In this document: positions 44,817 to 56,818 of the stretch, piece after piece | Position numbering within the stretch: the stretch's first letter is position 1 | How the letters are laid out: each line of letters opens with the position of its first letter | DNA from: Cyclospora cayetanensis | Taxonomy: Eukaryota > Apicomplexa > Conoidasida > Eucoccidiorida > Eimeriidae | Assembly: GCF_002999335.1 (NCBI RefSeq) | Contig: NW_020312678.1 | Location: forward strand, 124,001 to 188,000 | DNA: 64,000 bases | Direction: 5' to 3' | Made by a program: the position numbers and the translations under genes | The notes under the pieces: generated by a model | Told to the model about the DNA's origin: nothing | The model's database searches: none | Seen by the model: the letters and a program-made list of their open reading frames with translations, nothing else

Positions 44817-47800
44817 ATGCCTGTGCTTTACCATCTAACACTCCAAAAGCCGACGGCCATAGTCAATGCCGTTCATGGCAACTTTAGCGCGCCTAGGGCA
44901 CAGGAGGTGGTTGTTAGTCACGGCAGAATCCTAGAGCTTCTCAGGCCTGATGAAGAAGGAAAAGTTCACTCCGTGTGCACCACGGATGTCTTTGGAATCA
45001 TCAGGAGCGTTGCAGCCTTCCGACTGACAGGTGCGGCTGCACTTTCCGTCAAAGGATCCGCGAGTGGGGTAGAGAGAGAAAGAGGTGGAAGGAGGGGTGG
45101 AGAGACGGGAAAGACAGAGAAAGAGGGGAAAAAGAGACAGATTCAAACGCAGCAAGGCCTCTTCTTGCACGCCGTGATGCTCTAAGGCTCCCCTCCCCTA
45201 CATAGCGAGTAGCGAGTCGCATTTCTCGAGTTTCGCATGCGCCGTTAGGCTTACAACGGGGGGGAGGGTGAGGTTGGTGGGGAGAGTAATAATGTCACGT
45301 TCCGAGTTGTCTTCTTTTTGCAATGCCTGTCTCTCTGCGGGAGGTGTCTGCTTTCTCTCGGAGAAAGTTTCGATCGCTTAGGTGCATTCTGCCAAGCGTT
45401 CTGCAGTGCAAGAGACGCAGAGGAGTGCTGTGTCTGCGTTCAGGCGCTATGAAAGACTACATCGTCTTAGGCAGCGATTCAGGAAGATTGGTCATTGTGG
45501 AATTCAATGCCAAAAAGAACTGTTTCGAGCGCGTGCATTGCGAGACATACGGGAAGACTGGTCAGTTTTTGAAAGCTGAGACTCGCCGTATGCCTTCCCG
45601 TGCTGGATCACGCATTTTTCGTTGACAAGTGTGTGTGTCGCTGGTGTCTGTTCTTTTGGATATACATTTTTTTTGCATGTTTATATAAATCTGGAGTCAT
45701 GTTAACGGCCTCGTCACTTTGCAAGTGGGATTGTCTGCTGCCTTTTGTTGTGGGCCCTGTGCTGTTTTTTCCGAGCAATGCAAGTGCCTCTTTTTCACGC
45801 CTTCTCTGTAGAACGGTCTAGGCAGTATTTGTGCTTCGCCTCTTTCAAATGTATTGCGTCGTTAAGGCCTTTTCTGCCAGTAGGGACGGTACGCCTTTCT
45901 TTCCCCCGCTCTGCCCGTCCCTCAGCAAAGTCGCTGTGTTGATACATACACAGATGCCTCCCGCATGGAGACGCAACTGGTCTGCATGCAGCAGGCGTCC
46001 TCTGTGTAGATGTTTACATGCATATGTATGTTTGGATACGCATAGGTATACGTATGTTTATGGGTATGTGAATATGTATGTATGCATAGGTATAGGTATG
46101 TTTGTAGGTATATGTCTCTATACATGCATAGGTATGTGTATGTATTCGTGCATAGGTATATGTATGTATACATGCATAGGTATGTGTATGTATACATGCA
46201 TAGGTATATGTGTGTATGCTTGCATATCTATATGTGTATAGATGAATATTTGTAACACCAATCTGTTGAAAAACGCAAAATTTTTGTATTTATGCGTTGA
46301 CCTCTCGCCTTTGCTTGCTGCGCGCCTTCGAGCGTTTTTAAAAATATCTTCGTTGAGGTCGCCTTGGCTACTCGTTTTAGGTTCTTTAATAAAGTTTCTT
46401 CTGCTTTACCTCTCCCTTCCACTCCTGTCTGTCTCTCTTTCTCTATCTGTCTCTCTTTCTCTCTGTCTCTTCTTCGTCTTTGTGTCTCTCTGCCTGTCTT
46501 CTTCGTCTCTCTTCTTCTTCTTCGTCTCTCTTCTCCTTCATCTCTCTGTCTCTTGCTGCCGTCTGTTTGCAGGCGTTCGTCGAGTAGTTGCTGGCGAGTA
46601 CGTAGCTGTTGATCCAAGGGGTCGTGCGTTGATGGTAGCCGCCTTGGAACGTCAGAAGTTTGTCTACATCCTCAACAGAGACTCAAAGGCTGCATTGACG
46701 ATTTCTTCTCCGCTAGAGGCTCACAAGAGTCACGTCCTATGCGCCGATCTCTGTGGAGTAGACGTTGGCTTCGAGAATCCTCTCTTTGCAACCCTCGAGC
46801 AGCCGTATCCGCAGACAGGCAAAGCTGGTACTAAGCACACTTAACGAGGCGGGGGGAAGGGAGGGGAAGGGGGGATAATAAGAAGAGGGAGGCAAAAGGG
46901 AGGCTTGAAGGCTCTCAGCGGAGGAGCGCATGTAGCCAGAGAAGGAAATTTCTCTTTGGAGGGGACTTGTGGGGAGGGCAGGCTGGTTGGCAACGTCATG
47001 GCTTTCCAAGGGTTTGCTTTCCAGTCGAGCAGCAATATTGTGACAGCATGCTAGAGGAGGAGGAAGGAGGAGTTTGCAAACCTCTGTATCTTCCACCTTC
47101 CTTCCTCCAAGACTCGATCTATTTGTCTCCCCGTCCGTCTGTCTACTTGTCTTCCCCTCTCTCTCCCCGTCCGTCTGTCTGTTTGTCTTCCCCTCTCTCT
47201 CCCCGTCCGTCTTTCTGTCTACTTGTCTTCCCCTCTCTCTCCCCGTCCGTCTGTCTACTTGTCTTCCCCTCTCTCTCCCCGTCCGTCTGTCTACTTGTCT
47301 TCCCCTCTCTATTCCCATCTGTCTGTCTATTTGTCTTCCCCTCTCTCTCCCCGTCCGTCTGTCTACTTGTCTTCCCCTCTCTCTCCCCGTCCGTCTGTCT
47401 ACTTGTCTTCCCCTCTCTCTCCCCGTCCGTCTGTCTGTTTGTCTTCCCCTCTCTCTCCCCGTCCGTCTGTCTACTTGTCTTCCCCTCTCTCTCCCCGTCC
47501 GTCTGTCTGTTTGTCTTCCCCTCTCTCTCCCCGTCCGTCTGTCTGTTTGTCTTCCCCTCTCTCTCCCCGTCCGTCTGTCTGTTTGTCTTCCCCTCTCTCT
47601 CCCCATCTGTCTATCTACTTGTCTTCCCCTCTCTCTCCCCGTCCGTCTGTGCATCTATTTATCTGTCTGTGTATAAGGTTTTGAAGGAAATCCACCGAGT
47701 GCGTGTGCAGTGGCAGCCTTCTGTGCCGCTTGCCATGCGTGGAGAATGCGGGTGAGAGGGGGAATCTGAGCTGCTGCGACGGTTCCTTGCGTTGCATGCG

Positions 47801-50800
47801 CTTCGCTGCAGGCACGAAGGTTCCAGGTCGTGTTCTCTGCTTCTGGGAAATGGACTTAGGTCTAAATCATGTCGTGAAGAAGGCTTCTTTGCCCGTTCCT
47901 TCTTCCGCGCATTGTCTCATTCCAGTGCCTGGAGGTGGAGGGAACGACGGTCCCAGCGGCGTGCTTGTGTGTTGCGAAAACGTGATTCTTTACAAGAAGA
48001 TAGATCACGAGGAAGTCGCGTGTGCCATTCCTCGGCGCCTCGAGATGGGCAGCGATAGAGGGCTCGTGGTTGTGTCTTTTGCGGTTCACAAGATGAAGGG
48101 CTTTTTCTTCGTGCTGCTTCAGTCCGAATTTGGCGACATATACAAGGTGGAAGTGACGCACGAGGAGGGCGTCGTGAGGGAGCTGACGTGTCGCTACTTC
48201 GACACGGTTCCTGTGGCGAACGCCCTGTGCGTTCTGAAGTCTGGGTACCTCTTCGTGGCTGCCGAGTTTGGCAACCATCAGCTCTACCAGTTCACTGGAA
48301 TCGGCACCGACGAGAGCGATCCGCGTTGCGCCTCCTCGCATCCCCTAGGGCCTGACGCCGTCATCGCCTTCAAGCCGCGTGCGCTCAAGAATCTGGCTCT
48401 CGCCGACGAGCTTCCTTCCCTCTCGCCCGTCACAGACATGCACGTGCTCGACGCGCAGGGAACGGGAACTCCCCAGCTGTATCTGCTCTGCGGAAGAGGC
48501 TCGCGCAGCACGCTGCGCGTGCTGCAGCACGGCTTGGCAGTCGAGGAGCTCGCAGACAACGAGTTGCCGGGGAGACCACGCGCTGTATGGACGCTGAAGG
48601 AGTCTAACGAAAGCCTCTACGACGCGTACATCCTCGTCTCCTTCGAAGGCAGCTCCCTCGTGCTGCAGATCGGAGAGACAGTCGAGGAAGTGGCCGACTC
48701 GCAGTTCGTCACGAACGCAACCACGCTGCACGCCTCCCTGCTCGCCAACGACTCCTTCGTGCAGGTTCTCGAGACAGAAGTGCGACACATGCAGTCGGGG
48801 GGCGGCGGAGTGTCTGTGTGGCGTCCACCCGGGGGGAGACGCATCAAAGTCGCTTCTGCGAATGAGCGGCAGCTCGCGTTAGGACTAAGCGGGGGAGACG
48901 TTGTGCTCTTCGAGCTAGACGAGACTGGCGCTCTCTCCGAAGTCGCCAAGAAGGCTTTGCACGTCGAAACGACGTGTCTGAGGCTCCAGCCAGTGCCTCC
49001 TGGACGCACGAGAGCCTCCTTCATGGCTGCGGGGGGGCTCGACAACGTCGTGAGAGTGCTTTCGGTGGAAAAGGACAAACAGCTGAAGCAAGTCGCGACG
49101 CAGCTGCTCCCGAGCGATGCCACGCCAGAGTCCGTCTGCCTCGCGGCGTTGCAGTCTCAAAATGCTGGAGAATATGCGACTTACCTCTACGTAAGGAGTC
49201 GCACGAGACGCATTTGCCATCCTCAGCGGATGCAGGGAGGAGCGCCTTCGTTGTCGTCGGAAGGGAGGAAAGAGGGAGGGAAGAGGGAGGGAAAGAAAGA
49301 GGGAAGGAAGGAAAGAGGGAAGGAAGGAAAGAGGGAAGGAAGGAAAGAGGAAGGGAAAGAAAGAGGAAGGGAAAGAGGGAAAGAAGGAAAGAGGAAGGGA
49401 AAGAAGGAAAGAGGAAGGGAAAGAGGGAAAGAAGGAAAGAGGGAAAGAGGGAAAGAAGGAAAGAGGGATGCAAGGATACATAGAGGGGGATAGAGATGCT
49501 TGATGGAAGAAGGGAGAGACAGTCAACTTATGGGAAGAGGGAGGATGGAGAAATACGAGACATTAGTGTGGCTTGCTGTCGGCGGGATCATCATGTTTTT
49601 TTTGCGTTCTTTTTGCTGCCGCTGGGGGGGCTTCCAGACAGACGGCAGTGTATTTTTGCTCGTGGCAGAGCGTGTGATGTTGCTGCAGGTTGGCTTGAAT
49701 ACGGGTGTCATGATTCGTTCGTCTATCGACCCCGTGACAGGCAGTCTCTCTGACCAGAGGACGCGTTTTCTAGGCGGTCGTGCTGCTCGCTTTCATTTGG
49801 TGCGCATGGGGAATAAGATGGCTGTCATGGGGCTGAGCGAGAAGAGCTGGCTTTCCTTCTTCTTCCAGGGAAGGTTTCAGTGTGCGCCTCTGCACTACGA
49901 TCCGCTGGAGTGTATCGCTTCCTTCTCCTCCGAACAGGTGTGTGTGGGAGACTGCCCTCTCGCGACGACACTCAAAAGCGACTTGCTTGGCTTGGAGACT
50001 CGCGCCAAGCAAGACTTTCGGCGCCGCAGCGGGGGGAGAGAGTTGCCCAGCTAGCTGGCTAGCTGACGCCTTTCCGAGGGGCGAGAGGCAAGACATGCGC
50101 AGATCTTGCCTCTCGCCCCTCGAGGAAGGGTTTGGGGGCGAAGTCGAGTGGGAAGGTGGGGCGGGCGGTTCGATTCTACATATGCATCTATGTATCTATG
50201 TGTGTGTGTGTAGCTGTTTGTGCTATGCGTGCTGTGTGTGTGCATGGCTCTGCAGTGTTTGGATGGATTCGTGGCGATATCGGGAGGCTCTCTGCGGATT
50301 TTCAGATGCCAGAGACTGACCGATGTCTTCAGTCCGTCTATTCTGCAGCTGTCGTACACCCCGAGGGCACTTGCGGTTCTGCCGCATGTCTCCGCCTTCT
50401 CAGGTAGGAGTTGAGGAGCCTTTTTAGGCAACTTAATTCGAAGGGCTGAGGGGGAGGCGTACGCGAGCGGAGCTGAAGAAGAACGAGAAACGGGGGAGAC
50501 AAAGGGGCATCGGGGTAGGGGAGGGAGGGCTGGAGGATCGGCTTTGTCACGCAGGAAATCGTGTCTTGCTGTCGTGATCGAAGAAAGGCGTGGACGGGAA
50601 TGGGAAGGAAGACGGAAGAGGGGGGTTTGGTCGGGGGCGATTGGAGCTGCTGCTGCTGCTTCTGCTGCGTTTTTTGCATCTTCATGCGGATTTTCGTTCC
50701 TGCGTTTGCCGCTACGACTCCTTCAGGAGCTATGAGTCTAACAGACGGGACGGTACAAAAGGTTCCAGCGCTGGCAATCTGCGAGGCAGATCACAACGCC

Positions 50801-53800
50801 TACGACGAAGCTACCAAGCTCGAGATTCGAAGAGCATTGAAGGTTTGTGACAGCAAAGGGCAGGGGGCAAGGGCGGCACAGCACGCCAGTTGGTTTGTGT
50901 CGGGCATGCTGTGTCTGGCGAGTTCATGTATATATATATATATAATATATATATATGTTTGTGCTTGTGTATGCATGTGTTTGTGTGTATATGTGTGTGT
51001 GTATGTGTATATGTGTGTGGATGTATGTGTGTGGATGTATGTGTGTATGTGTGTGTGTGTGTGGATGTATGTGTGTATGTGTGCGTGTGTGTGTGTGTGT
51101 ATGGATGTATGTGTGTGTATGTGTGTGTGTGTGTGTATGGATGTATGTGTGTGTATGTGTGTGTGTGTTTGGATGTACGTGTGTGTATGTGCTTTGTCTT
51201 AGCTGCTTGGCGTTGATTCTTTTTATCGCTGTTTCTCACTGTGTGCTCTCTGTTGTGTTGGCTGTGGGGGATACACTGCATGGGGTTGGGAACGTTGGCT
51301 GTGCATGCTGTGTGTTCCCTGCAAAATGCTTTTTTCTTGCATGCTTTTTTCTTAGATGCTTTCTTATTGAATGCTTTCTTATTGGATGCTTTCTTCTTGA
51401 ATGCTTTCTTATTGAATGCTTTCTTCTTAGATGCTTTCTTATTGGATGCTTTCTTATTCGATGCTCTCTTCTTAGATGCTTTCTTCTTAGATGCTTTCTT
51501 GTCAGATGCTTTCTTATTGGATGCTTTCTTCTTGAATGCTTTCTTATTGCATGGTTTCTTCTTGGATGCTTTCTTATTGAATGCTTTCTTCGTAGATGCT
51601 TTCTTATTGAATGCTTTCTTATTGGATGCTTTCTTCTTGAATGCTTTCTTATTGAATGCTTTCTTCTTAGATGCTTTCTTCTTGGATGCTTTCTTATTCG
51701 ATGCTCTCTTCTTAGATGCTTTCTTCTTAGATGCTTTCTTGTCAGATGCTTTCTTATTGGATGCTTTCTTCTTGAATGCTTTCTTCTTGAATGCTTTCTT
51801 CTTGAATGCTTTCTTATTGAATGCTTTCTTATTGAATGCTTTCTTATTGAATGCTTTCTTCTTGGATGTTTTCTTCTTGGATGCTTTCTTCTTGGATGTT
51901 TTCTTCTTGGATGCTTTCTTCTTAGATGCTTTCTTATTGCATGCTTTCTTATTAGATGCTTCCTTCTTGAATGCTTTCTTATTGAATGCTTTCTTTTTGG
52001 CTGCTCTCTTCTTGGATGCTTTCTTATTCGATGCTCTCTTCTTAGATGCTTTCTTATTGGATGCTTTCTTGTTAAATGCTTTGTTATTGCATGTTTTCTT
52101 CTTGGATGCTTTCTTCTTTGAAGCTTTCTTATTGAATGCTTTCTTCTTAGATGCTTTCTTATTGCATGCTTTCTTCTTGGAGCGCTGTATTTTCCATGGC
52201 TTCGGCAAAAGGGTGGAAGGCGAATTATGATTTGCTTGTGTGCCTCGTTTTTGTCGCTTTCAATCTTTAGGGCATCAAGCTGAATCACGAGGAAGACACT
52301 GACGATATGCAGCTGGAAGGCGATGAGCAAGCAGGAGACTCTCTGGGAACCTTTAAGGCCGGCAGCGGCAAGTGGGGTAGCTGCCTGAGAATCGTCAATC
52401 CGCTTCTGGTATGAATGGCGGCTGTTTGCATGCGCAAAAGCGAGGGTTTGATCTTGCCAGTAGATGCGGGGAGAAGGGAGGGCAGGAGACAGCGGCGGAG
52501 AGACTTTTTCGCGCGAAGCCTCACGGAGAAAAGCCGCAGGGGGGTCCATCACAGGGGAGGACGGGGGAGAAAGCTGCTTTGGATGCAGCTATTTCTGGTG
52601 TACAGACAGAAGTCTTGGGGGGGGGGTGAAGGGAGGTGTTTTGCGCTTTTTTTTCCGCAGGCTACCACGATTGAGAAGTTGACTTTCGAAACAGACGAAG
52701 CAGCTATCAGCTGCTGCTGTTGCGAGTTTGAAGGTTTGCCGCTTCTCATCGTGGGAACCGTCACAGCCATGACGCTACGGCCGAAAGCGGTAAGGAGACA
52801 GCAGAATAATTCGTTTGTGAGTGTGAGTGTGAAGGCGTGTGTTTACTAAGTGCTGCCTCCTTCTTGCCTCGCTTTCTGACAAGCCCTCTCAGTTCCGCCT
52901 CGCATTGTGTAGAACGCTGCCTTGTCGCTGGAGTGTTTCTCTGCAGGTTGCTGCTGCATCCATCAAGGTGTATGCATACGATTCGAACTTCCGTCTGACC
53001 TTCTTGCACTCCGTAAGTGCCAACCCTTGTTTCAAACCTCGAAGAAACGCCTTTTCTCATCCGTTTTTTCTTAGCCGCCGTCTCTGCGGAAATAGGGGCT
53101 TGCCGATGCGTCGGGCAGGCAGTTTCGCCGATCTGCGTTTTTTTCGCGCGTTTGCGCTTTTTCATCTTTCGGCGTCTGTCTTTTGTGTTTGGCCCTCTTT
53201 CTTTCTTCCCCTCCAAGCCTGCACGGCTTGTCTTCTCGTTTTGCGCGTGCCTGGATTTCTCGCAAGGACGTCTTGTGAAGAAAGGCGTGAACGCCTTCTT
53301 TCTTTCTGTGCGAGATTTTTTCTCTGCAGACTCCCGTGGAAGACGTACCACAGTGCTTTGCGCCCTTCCGCGGGATGCTTCTCGCTGGCGTCGGTAATCG
53401 TCTTCGTCTATACGCCTTGGGAAAGAAACGCCTTCTGAGGAAGTGCGAATACAAGGTATGGAGGACGGAATGCGATGCATGCGGGAGGGGGAAGGAAGGA
53501 AGGGGGCCGTCTTTTGCATGCGTCTCTTGGAAGCGTGTCGAGCAGCATTCTTTCTCTTTCCTTCTGACCGCGCATGCTTGGTGGAAAAAGCACATCCACA
53601 TGCACGGAGCGCATCGTTAATTGTTTTTTTTCCTTCCTTGTGGGGAAACGTCCGGGTGTAAAATATGGGTTGCATTTCGAGCGAGCATGCTTTTCCTTCT
53701 GTCCGTTCCGAGAGCTTTTCAAGTCTCGCTTTGCACAGCGTCTCTCGCGTATATACAGCCTGGCAACGGCCTCTGGAGCGAACGCATTCACCAGCTGCAG

Positions 53801-56800
53801 GGGATGACTGTTGTGACGGCAGAAGTGCCTCGCCCGTCCAGCGCGTATTGGCTGCACGTGGATCTGCTGCGTGATATGCTTTTCCTGCAGAACCTGCCTT
53901 CGGGGTTGGTGTTTCTGCGAGTCTTCGAAGATCGCATCTTCGCTGGCGACTTGAGCGAAAGCGTCCACGTGCTCAAATACCGTGCAAACGCAAATCTCTT
54001 TTATGTGCTTTGCGACGACTCAGGCCCAAGGTCGGTTCGCTTGTGCTGTCTGAGCTCGCGTTGTAATAGGGGGGTGGGGTTGGGGTGTTTAAACCCTTCA
54101 GTTTCTTCGTCGCGCTTGTTCGCATACAACCATTTTCGCGTGCTTTCCGCTGTTTTCTTCTTTTCAAAGCCATGGCCTCTCGAGCATGTGTGCGCGTCGT
54201 GTGCTGCGTTCGCCCCTCCCCGTCGCGTCGCTTCTGTTCTCTCTTTTTTGCGTTTTTTCGGTTCTCCAGCAGATGTCTAGCCACCGCTGCGCTGTAGACA
54301 TCCCACGTCATCTCTCTCTCCATCTCGTTAGCGGAGCTGTCTCTTCTTTCTGCTGTCTCTGAGGGCCGCCTTTGCGCCTCTGCCAGCGCGGCTTTCCAGT
54401 GCGAACCCTCTTCACGTTTTAGGCGCTCATGAAGGGCACTAGATCTTCAGGAAGAAGGCGATGTTTGGGCGTGAAAGTGTTTGTCGCGCACGCTTCTGTG
54501 CCGTAGGTGGCTTACACGGGGTGAAGTGCTAGATTATCATACCATCGTCGCTGCAGACAAGTTCGACTCTCTCTTCATTGAACGCGTAGGGCTGCCGCGT
54601 CTGGCGATGATGGCTCTCTTAGTCTTGCCTCCTCTCTAGATCCCTACTCCAGACATCGCATCAAGCGAGCATCCCCTGCTTTTCCGCTTCGCTCCTCCTC
54701 CTAAGCAGCGGTGTAGGATGTAGCCTAATACCCCTGCATGCCCTCTCGAGCAACAGCAGCAGTTCTTGCTGCTCTTTCAGATCCTCTCTCAACGCAAACC
54801 GGAGGATTGGGGGCGCCCCTGCAGCTGTACTGCACACGTGTGGGCTTGCCGCTAGCGGCGCTACTTATTGCATTCCACTTTCTCTGCATCTCCAGTTTAT
54901 TGCATTCCAGTTTATCTGCACTTGCATGTTGTTGCATTCCACTTTCTCTCCATCTCAATTTTATTCCATTCCACTTTCTCTGCATCTGCATGTTGTTGCA
55001 TTATCAGTTTCTCTCCATCTCAATTTTATTCCATTCCACTTTCTCTGCATCTCCAGTTTATTGCATTCCACTTTCTCTGCATCTGCATGTTGTTGCATTC
55101 CAATTTCTCTCCATCTCAATTTTATTCCATTCCACTTTCTCTGCATCTCCATTTTATTGCATTCCACTTTCTCTGCATCTCCAGTTTATTGCATTCCACT
55201 TTCTCTGCATCTCCATGTTATTCCATTTCAATTTCTCTGTGTCTCCATTTTATTGCACTCCACTTTCTGTGCGACTCCATATTATTCCATTCCACTTTCC
55301 CTGCATTTCTATTGCATGCTAATTTTTGAGTGTCACTGTTTGCTGCAGTTGTGCTTGACGTGTTGACGCTTCTGCTCGTGCGTGTGCGGCTGGCAGGTGC
55401 CGAGCGAGGCTCGGCAGGATGAGGCAGCAGACGTAACGGGGCTGAAACTGCGCGGAGATACCGCGTACATGACCGACAGCTGCCACAAAGTCGGGCCTTG
55501 TGTGCTGCGTGGCTGTCTCCCGCAACGCTCGAGGGTTTGACCAACGAGGGAGACGGAAGGGTCGAGACAGCCGCAGATGCAGCGATGAAGGGCAGAGGAG
55601 AGGCAGGAAGGGCATCTGGAGGGAGGGAGTGCGCGTTAAGGGGCGTTTTGTGCCGATCGTGGTGTCTGTGTGTGCATGCAGCTCGACACGGTGCTGCAGT
55701 TTCACGTGGGGGAGATTGTAACTGGCCTCCGCCTTGCGGCGCTGAGCACAGGTTCTGCCGAGGCGATCGTATATGCCACCATCATGGGGACCATTGGCTC
55801 AATGGTTCCTTTCCTCAGTAAAGAAGAGGTCCGTTTTCGCTTAATTTTACGCTTTTGCTCGACTTTTGAACCGGCGTGTATCGGCAAACGGGTGTTCAGT
55901 GACGCGCACCCCTTGCAGCGTCGTGCTGCTTTCGGCAGAACGCAGTCACCCGCTGCTGCTGCTGCAGCGCCGGCCTTTTAACCAGTTGCGGCTGGATTCG
56001 AGATATTTGTTAGCTGCTGCCGTCACTGTATTGTGTACTGAAAAAAACAATGCACGGACGGCTGCACAGCACCCCCCGCGTCAAGTGCCGCCTCCCTGTT
56101 TACGGTGTCTCCGGTGTCTGTACAGCTGGACTTCTTCCACCACTTGGAGATGGTGATGCGCTCGGAGGCGCCGCCTCTCGCGGGGAGAGATCACCTGATG
56201 TTTCGCTCATATTATCATCCTCTGAAGGTAGTTTTCAAGGGGTGACGAGGCAGCCATGCAGGGGTCCTCGATGCATGCAGCAGTGTACTCTTTCTCAGGA
56301 CGGGCTGAGTCTATGACCCTTCTCATGAAAGGCTGTGCTCTCTCTTGCGCTTCCTCGGGAGGTCGCCCCCTAAAACCACCCCGCTAATGTGGCTGCTCTT
56401 GGCATGTCTGCCTCAGCAAGGGCATACGTGTATGTATTTATATGTGTAGAAGTATGTCTGAACGTATACGCTGTGTATTTTTGCCGTGTCGCTCTCCTGA
56501 ATTTGGCATATATTGCTGCATGCTGCGGCCCACCCGCGAACTGGCTGCCTCCTTCTGTGGCAGTGTCTGTGTAAGGCGTCTGCTTTAGGCTCTTTTAGCC
56601 CCTTTAAGGTGTGTGGTATGTGCGTTTGCCTGCCTATTCATGGCCTTTTTCCGTCTGCTCCGCATTGCCTGTGTCTGCAGAATGTAGTTGACGGGGACCT
56701 GTGTGAGCAGTTCGTCTCGCTCTCCCCAGAGGCGCAGAGCCGTGTGGCACAGGACTTTGAAAAGACCCCTGCCGACATTCTCAAGAGGCTCGAAGACATT

Positions 56801-56818
56801 AGAAATCGTGTTCTCTAA
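44817..56818 (+). CDS. SF3B3: splicing factor 3B subunit 3 (SF3B3/SAP130/RSE1), seventeen exons
   Basis: Exons 44817-45030, 45444-45560, 46573-46827, 47812-49190, 49689-49937, 50256-50403, 50727-50842, 52271-52408, 52661-52789, 52947-53012, 53330-53455, 53891-54030, 54507-54585, 55397-55489, 55682-55828, 56126-56227 and 56681-56818 join in phase to about 1211 residues, against about 1217 in human. Identity is visible throughout: [60 protein letters not shown] text (here [15 protein letters not shown]), [109 protein letters not shown] and the ending [11 protein letters not shown]. The protein is a triple beta-propeller CPSF_A-superfamily scaffold of the SF3b complex in U2 snRNP, needed for branch-site recognition. 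Exon 4 (1379 bases) is exceptional among short exons. Five introns (2, 3, 4, 7 and 13) carry long tandem arrays. Confidence 0.97.
46010..46250. repeat. ATGCATAGGTAT-type array in SF3B3 intron 2
   Basis: Repeats built from ATGCATAGGTAT, GTGTATGTAT and ATACATGC elements. The ATGCAT and GTATAC-like cores make the array partly self-complementary. Confidence 0.85.
46418..46560. repeat. CT/TCTG and TTCTTCG microsatellite in SF3B3 intron 2
   Basis: Pyrimidine run (TGTCTCTCTTTCTC, then TTCTTCTTCGTCTC) immediately before the acceptor at 46572. It therefore doubles as an oversized polypyrimidine tract. Confidence 0.85.
47118..47652. repeat. 36-bp minisatellite in SF3B3 intron 3
   Basis: About fifteen copies of a 36-bp pyrimidine-rich unit with core CTTCCCCTCTCTCTCCCCGT followed by CCGTCTGTCTACTTGT. 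Copies alternate mainly between CTACTTGT and CTGTTTGT, with a few carrying ATTCCCATCTGT. The unit is divisible by three and free of stops on both strands, creating open frames of 150-300 codons. Confidence 0.95.
49256..49490. repeat. polypurine GGGAAAGA/GGAAGGAA array in SF3B3 intron 4
   Basis: About 235 bases almost purely A and G on the plus strand, built from GAGGGAAAGAAGGAAAGAGG-like words. It is the reverse strand bias of the other SF3B3 arrays. Because it follows exon 4 without an in-frame stop it could be mistaken for coding (Lys/Glu/Gly/Arg repeats), but SF3B3 homology resumes only after the acceptor at 49688. Confidence 0.92.
50928..51195. repeat. TA then GTGTATGT microsatellite in SF3B3 intron 7
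   Basis: (TA)n around 50930-50955 followed by about 240 bases of alternating purine-pyrimidine GTGTGTATG/GTGGATGTAT words, a sequence type able to adopt Z-DNA. Confidence 0.9.
51325..52182. repeat. 15-bp minisatellite in SF3B3 intron 7
   Basis: About 57 copies of a 15-bp unit, consensus ATGCTTTCTTATTGA, with two main variants in the middle (TTATTG and TTCTTA/TTCTTG). Higher-order blocks of roughly 130-250 bp are themselves duplicated (compare 51425-51560 with 51665-51790). All three frames of the plus strand and two of the minus strand lack stops over most of the array, giving Leu/Phe/Asn/Asp or Lys/Ala repeats. SF3B3 exons flank it (ending 50842, restarting 52271). Confidence 0.96.
54866..55322. 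repeat. 32-bp minisatellite in SF3B3 intron 13
   Basis: About fourteen copies of a roughly 32-bp unit (GCATTCCACTTTCTCTGCAT then CTCCAGTTTATT), with variants GCATGTTGTT, CCAATTTCTCTCCATC and TTATTCCATT. Not a multiple of three, but stops are rare. It fills most of the 54586-55396 intron. Confidence 0.93.

Noticed and set aside
47118..47652. CRISPR-like array (regular unit length)
   Set aside because: Units are contiguous tandem repeats without unique spacers, in a eukaryotic intron.
46737..47654. 305-codon minus-strand frame of Arg/Gly/Glu/Asp/Thr repeats
   Set aside because: Artefact of the 36-bp intronic array, which has no stops because its unit length is divisible by three.
49191..49493. 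Lys/Glu/Arg-rich continuation of SF3B3 exon 4
   Set aside because: A GTAAGG donor at 49191 and resumption of SF3B3 homology at 49689 show this is intron 4.
50166..50176. GGTTCGATTC-like box resembling a tRNA T-arm
   Set aside because: No upstream A box or cloverleaf could be drawn; it is inside SF3B3 intron 5.
50811..52208. 465- and 438-codon minus-strand frames encoding Lys/Ala/Asn repeats
   Set aside because: They are produced by the 15-bp minisatellite and the GT microsatellite inside SF3B3 intron 7; both ends overlap conserved SF3B3 exons on the other strand.
52761..53675. 304-codon minus-strand frame rich in Arg and Lys
   Set aside because: Lies over SF3B3 exons 10 and 11 and their introns; antisense shadow of CT-rich intronic sequence.
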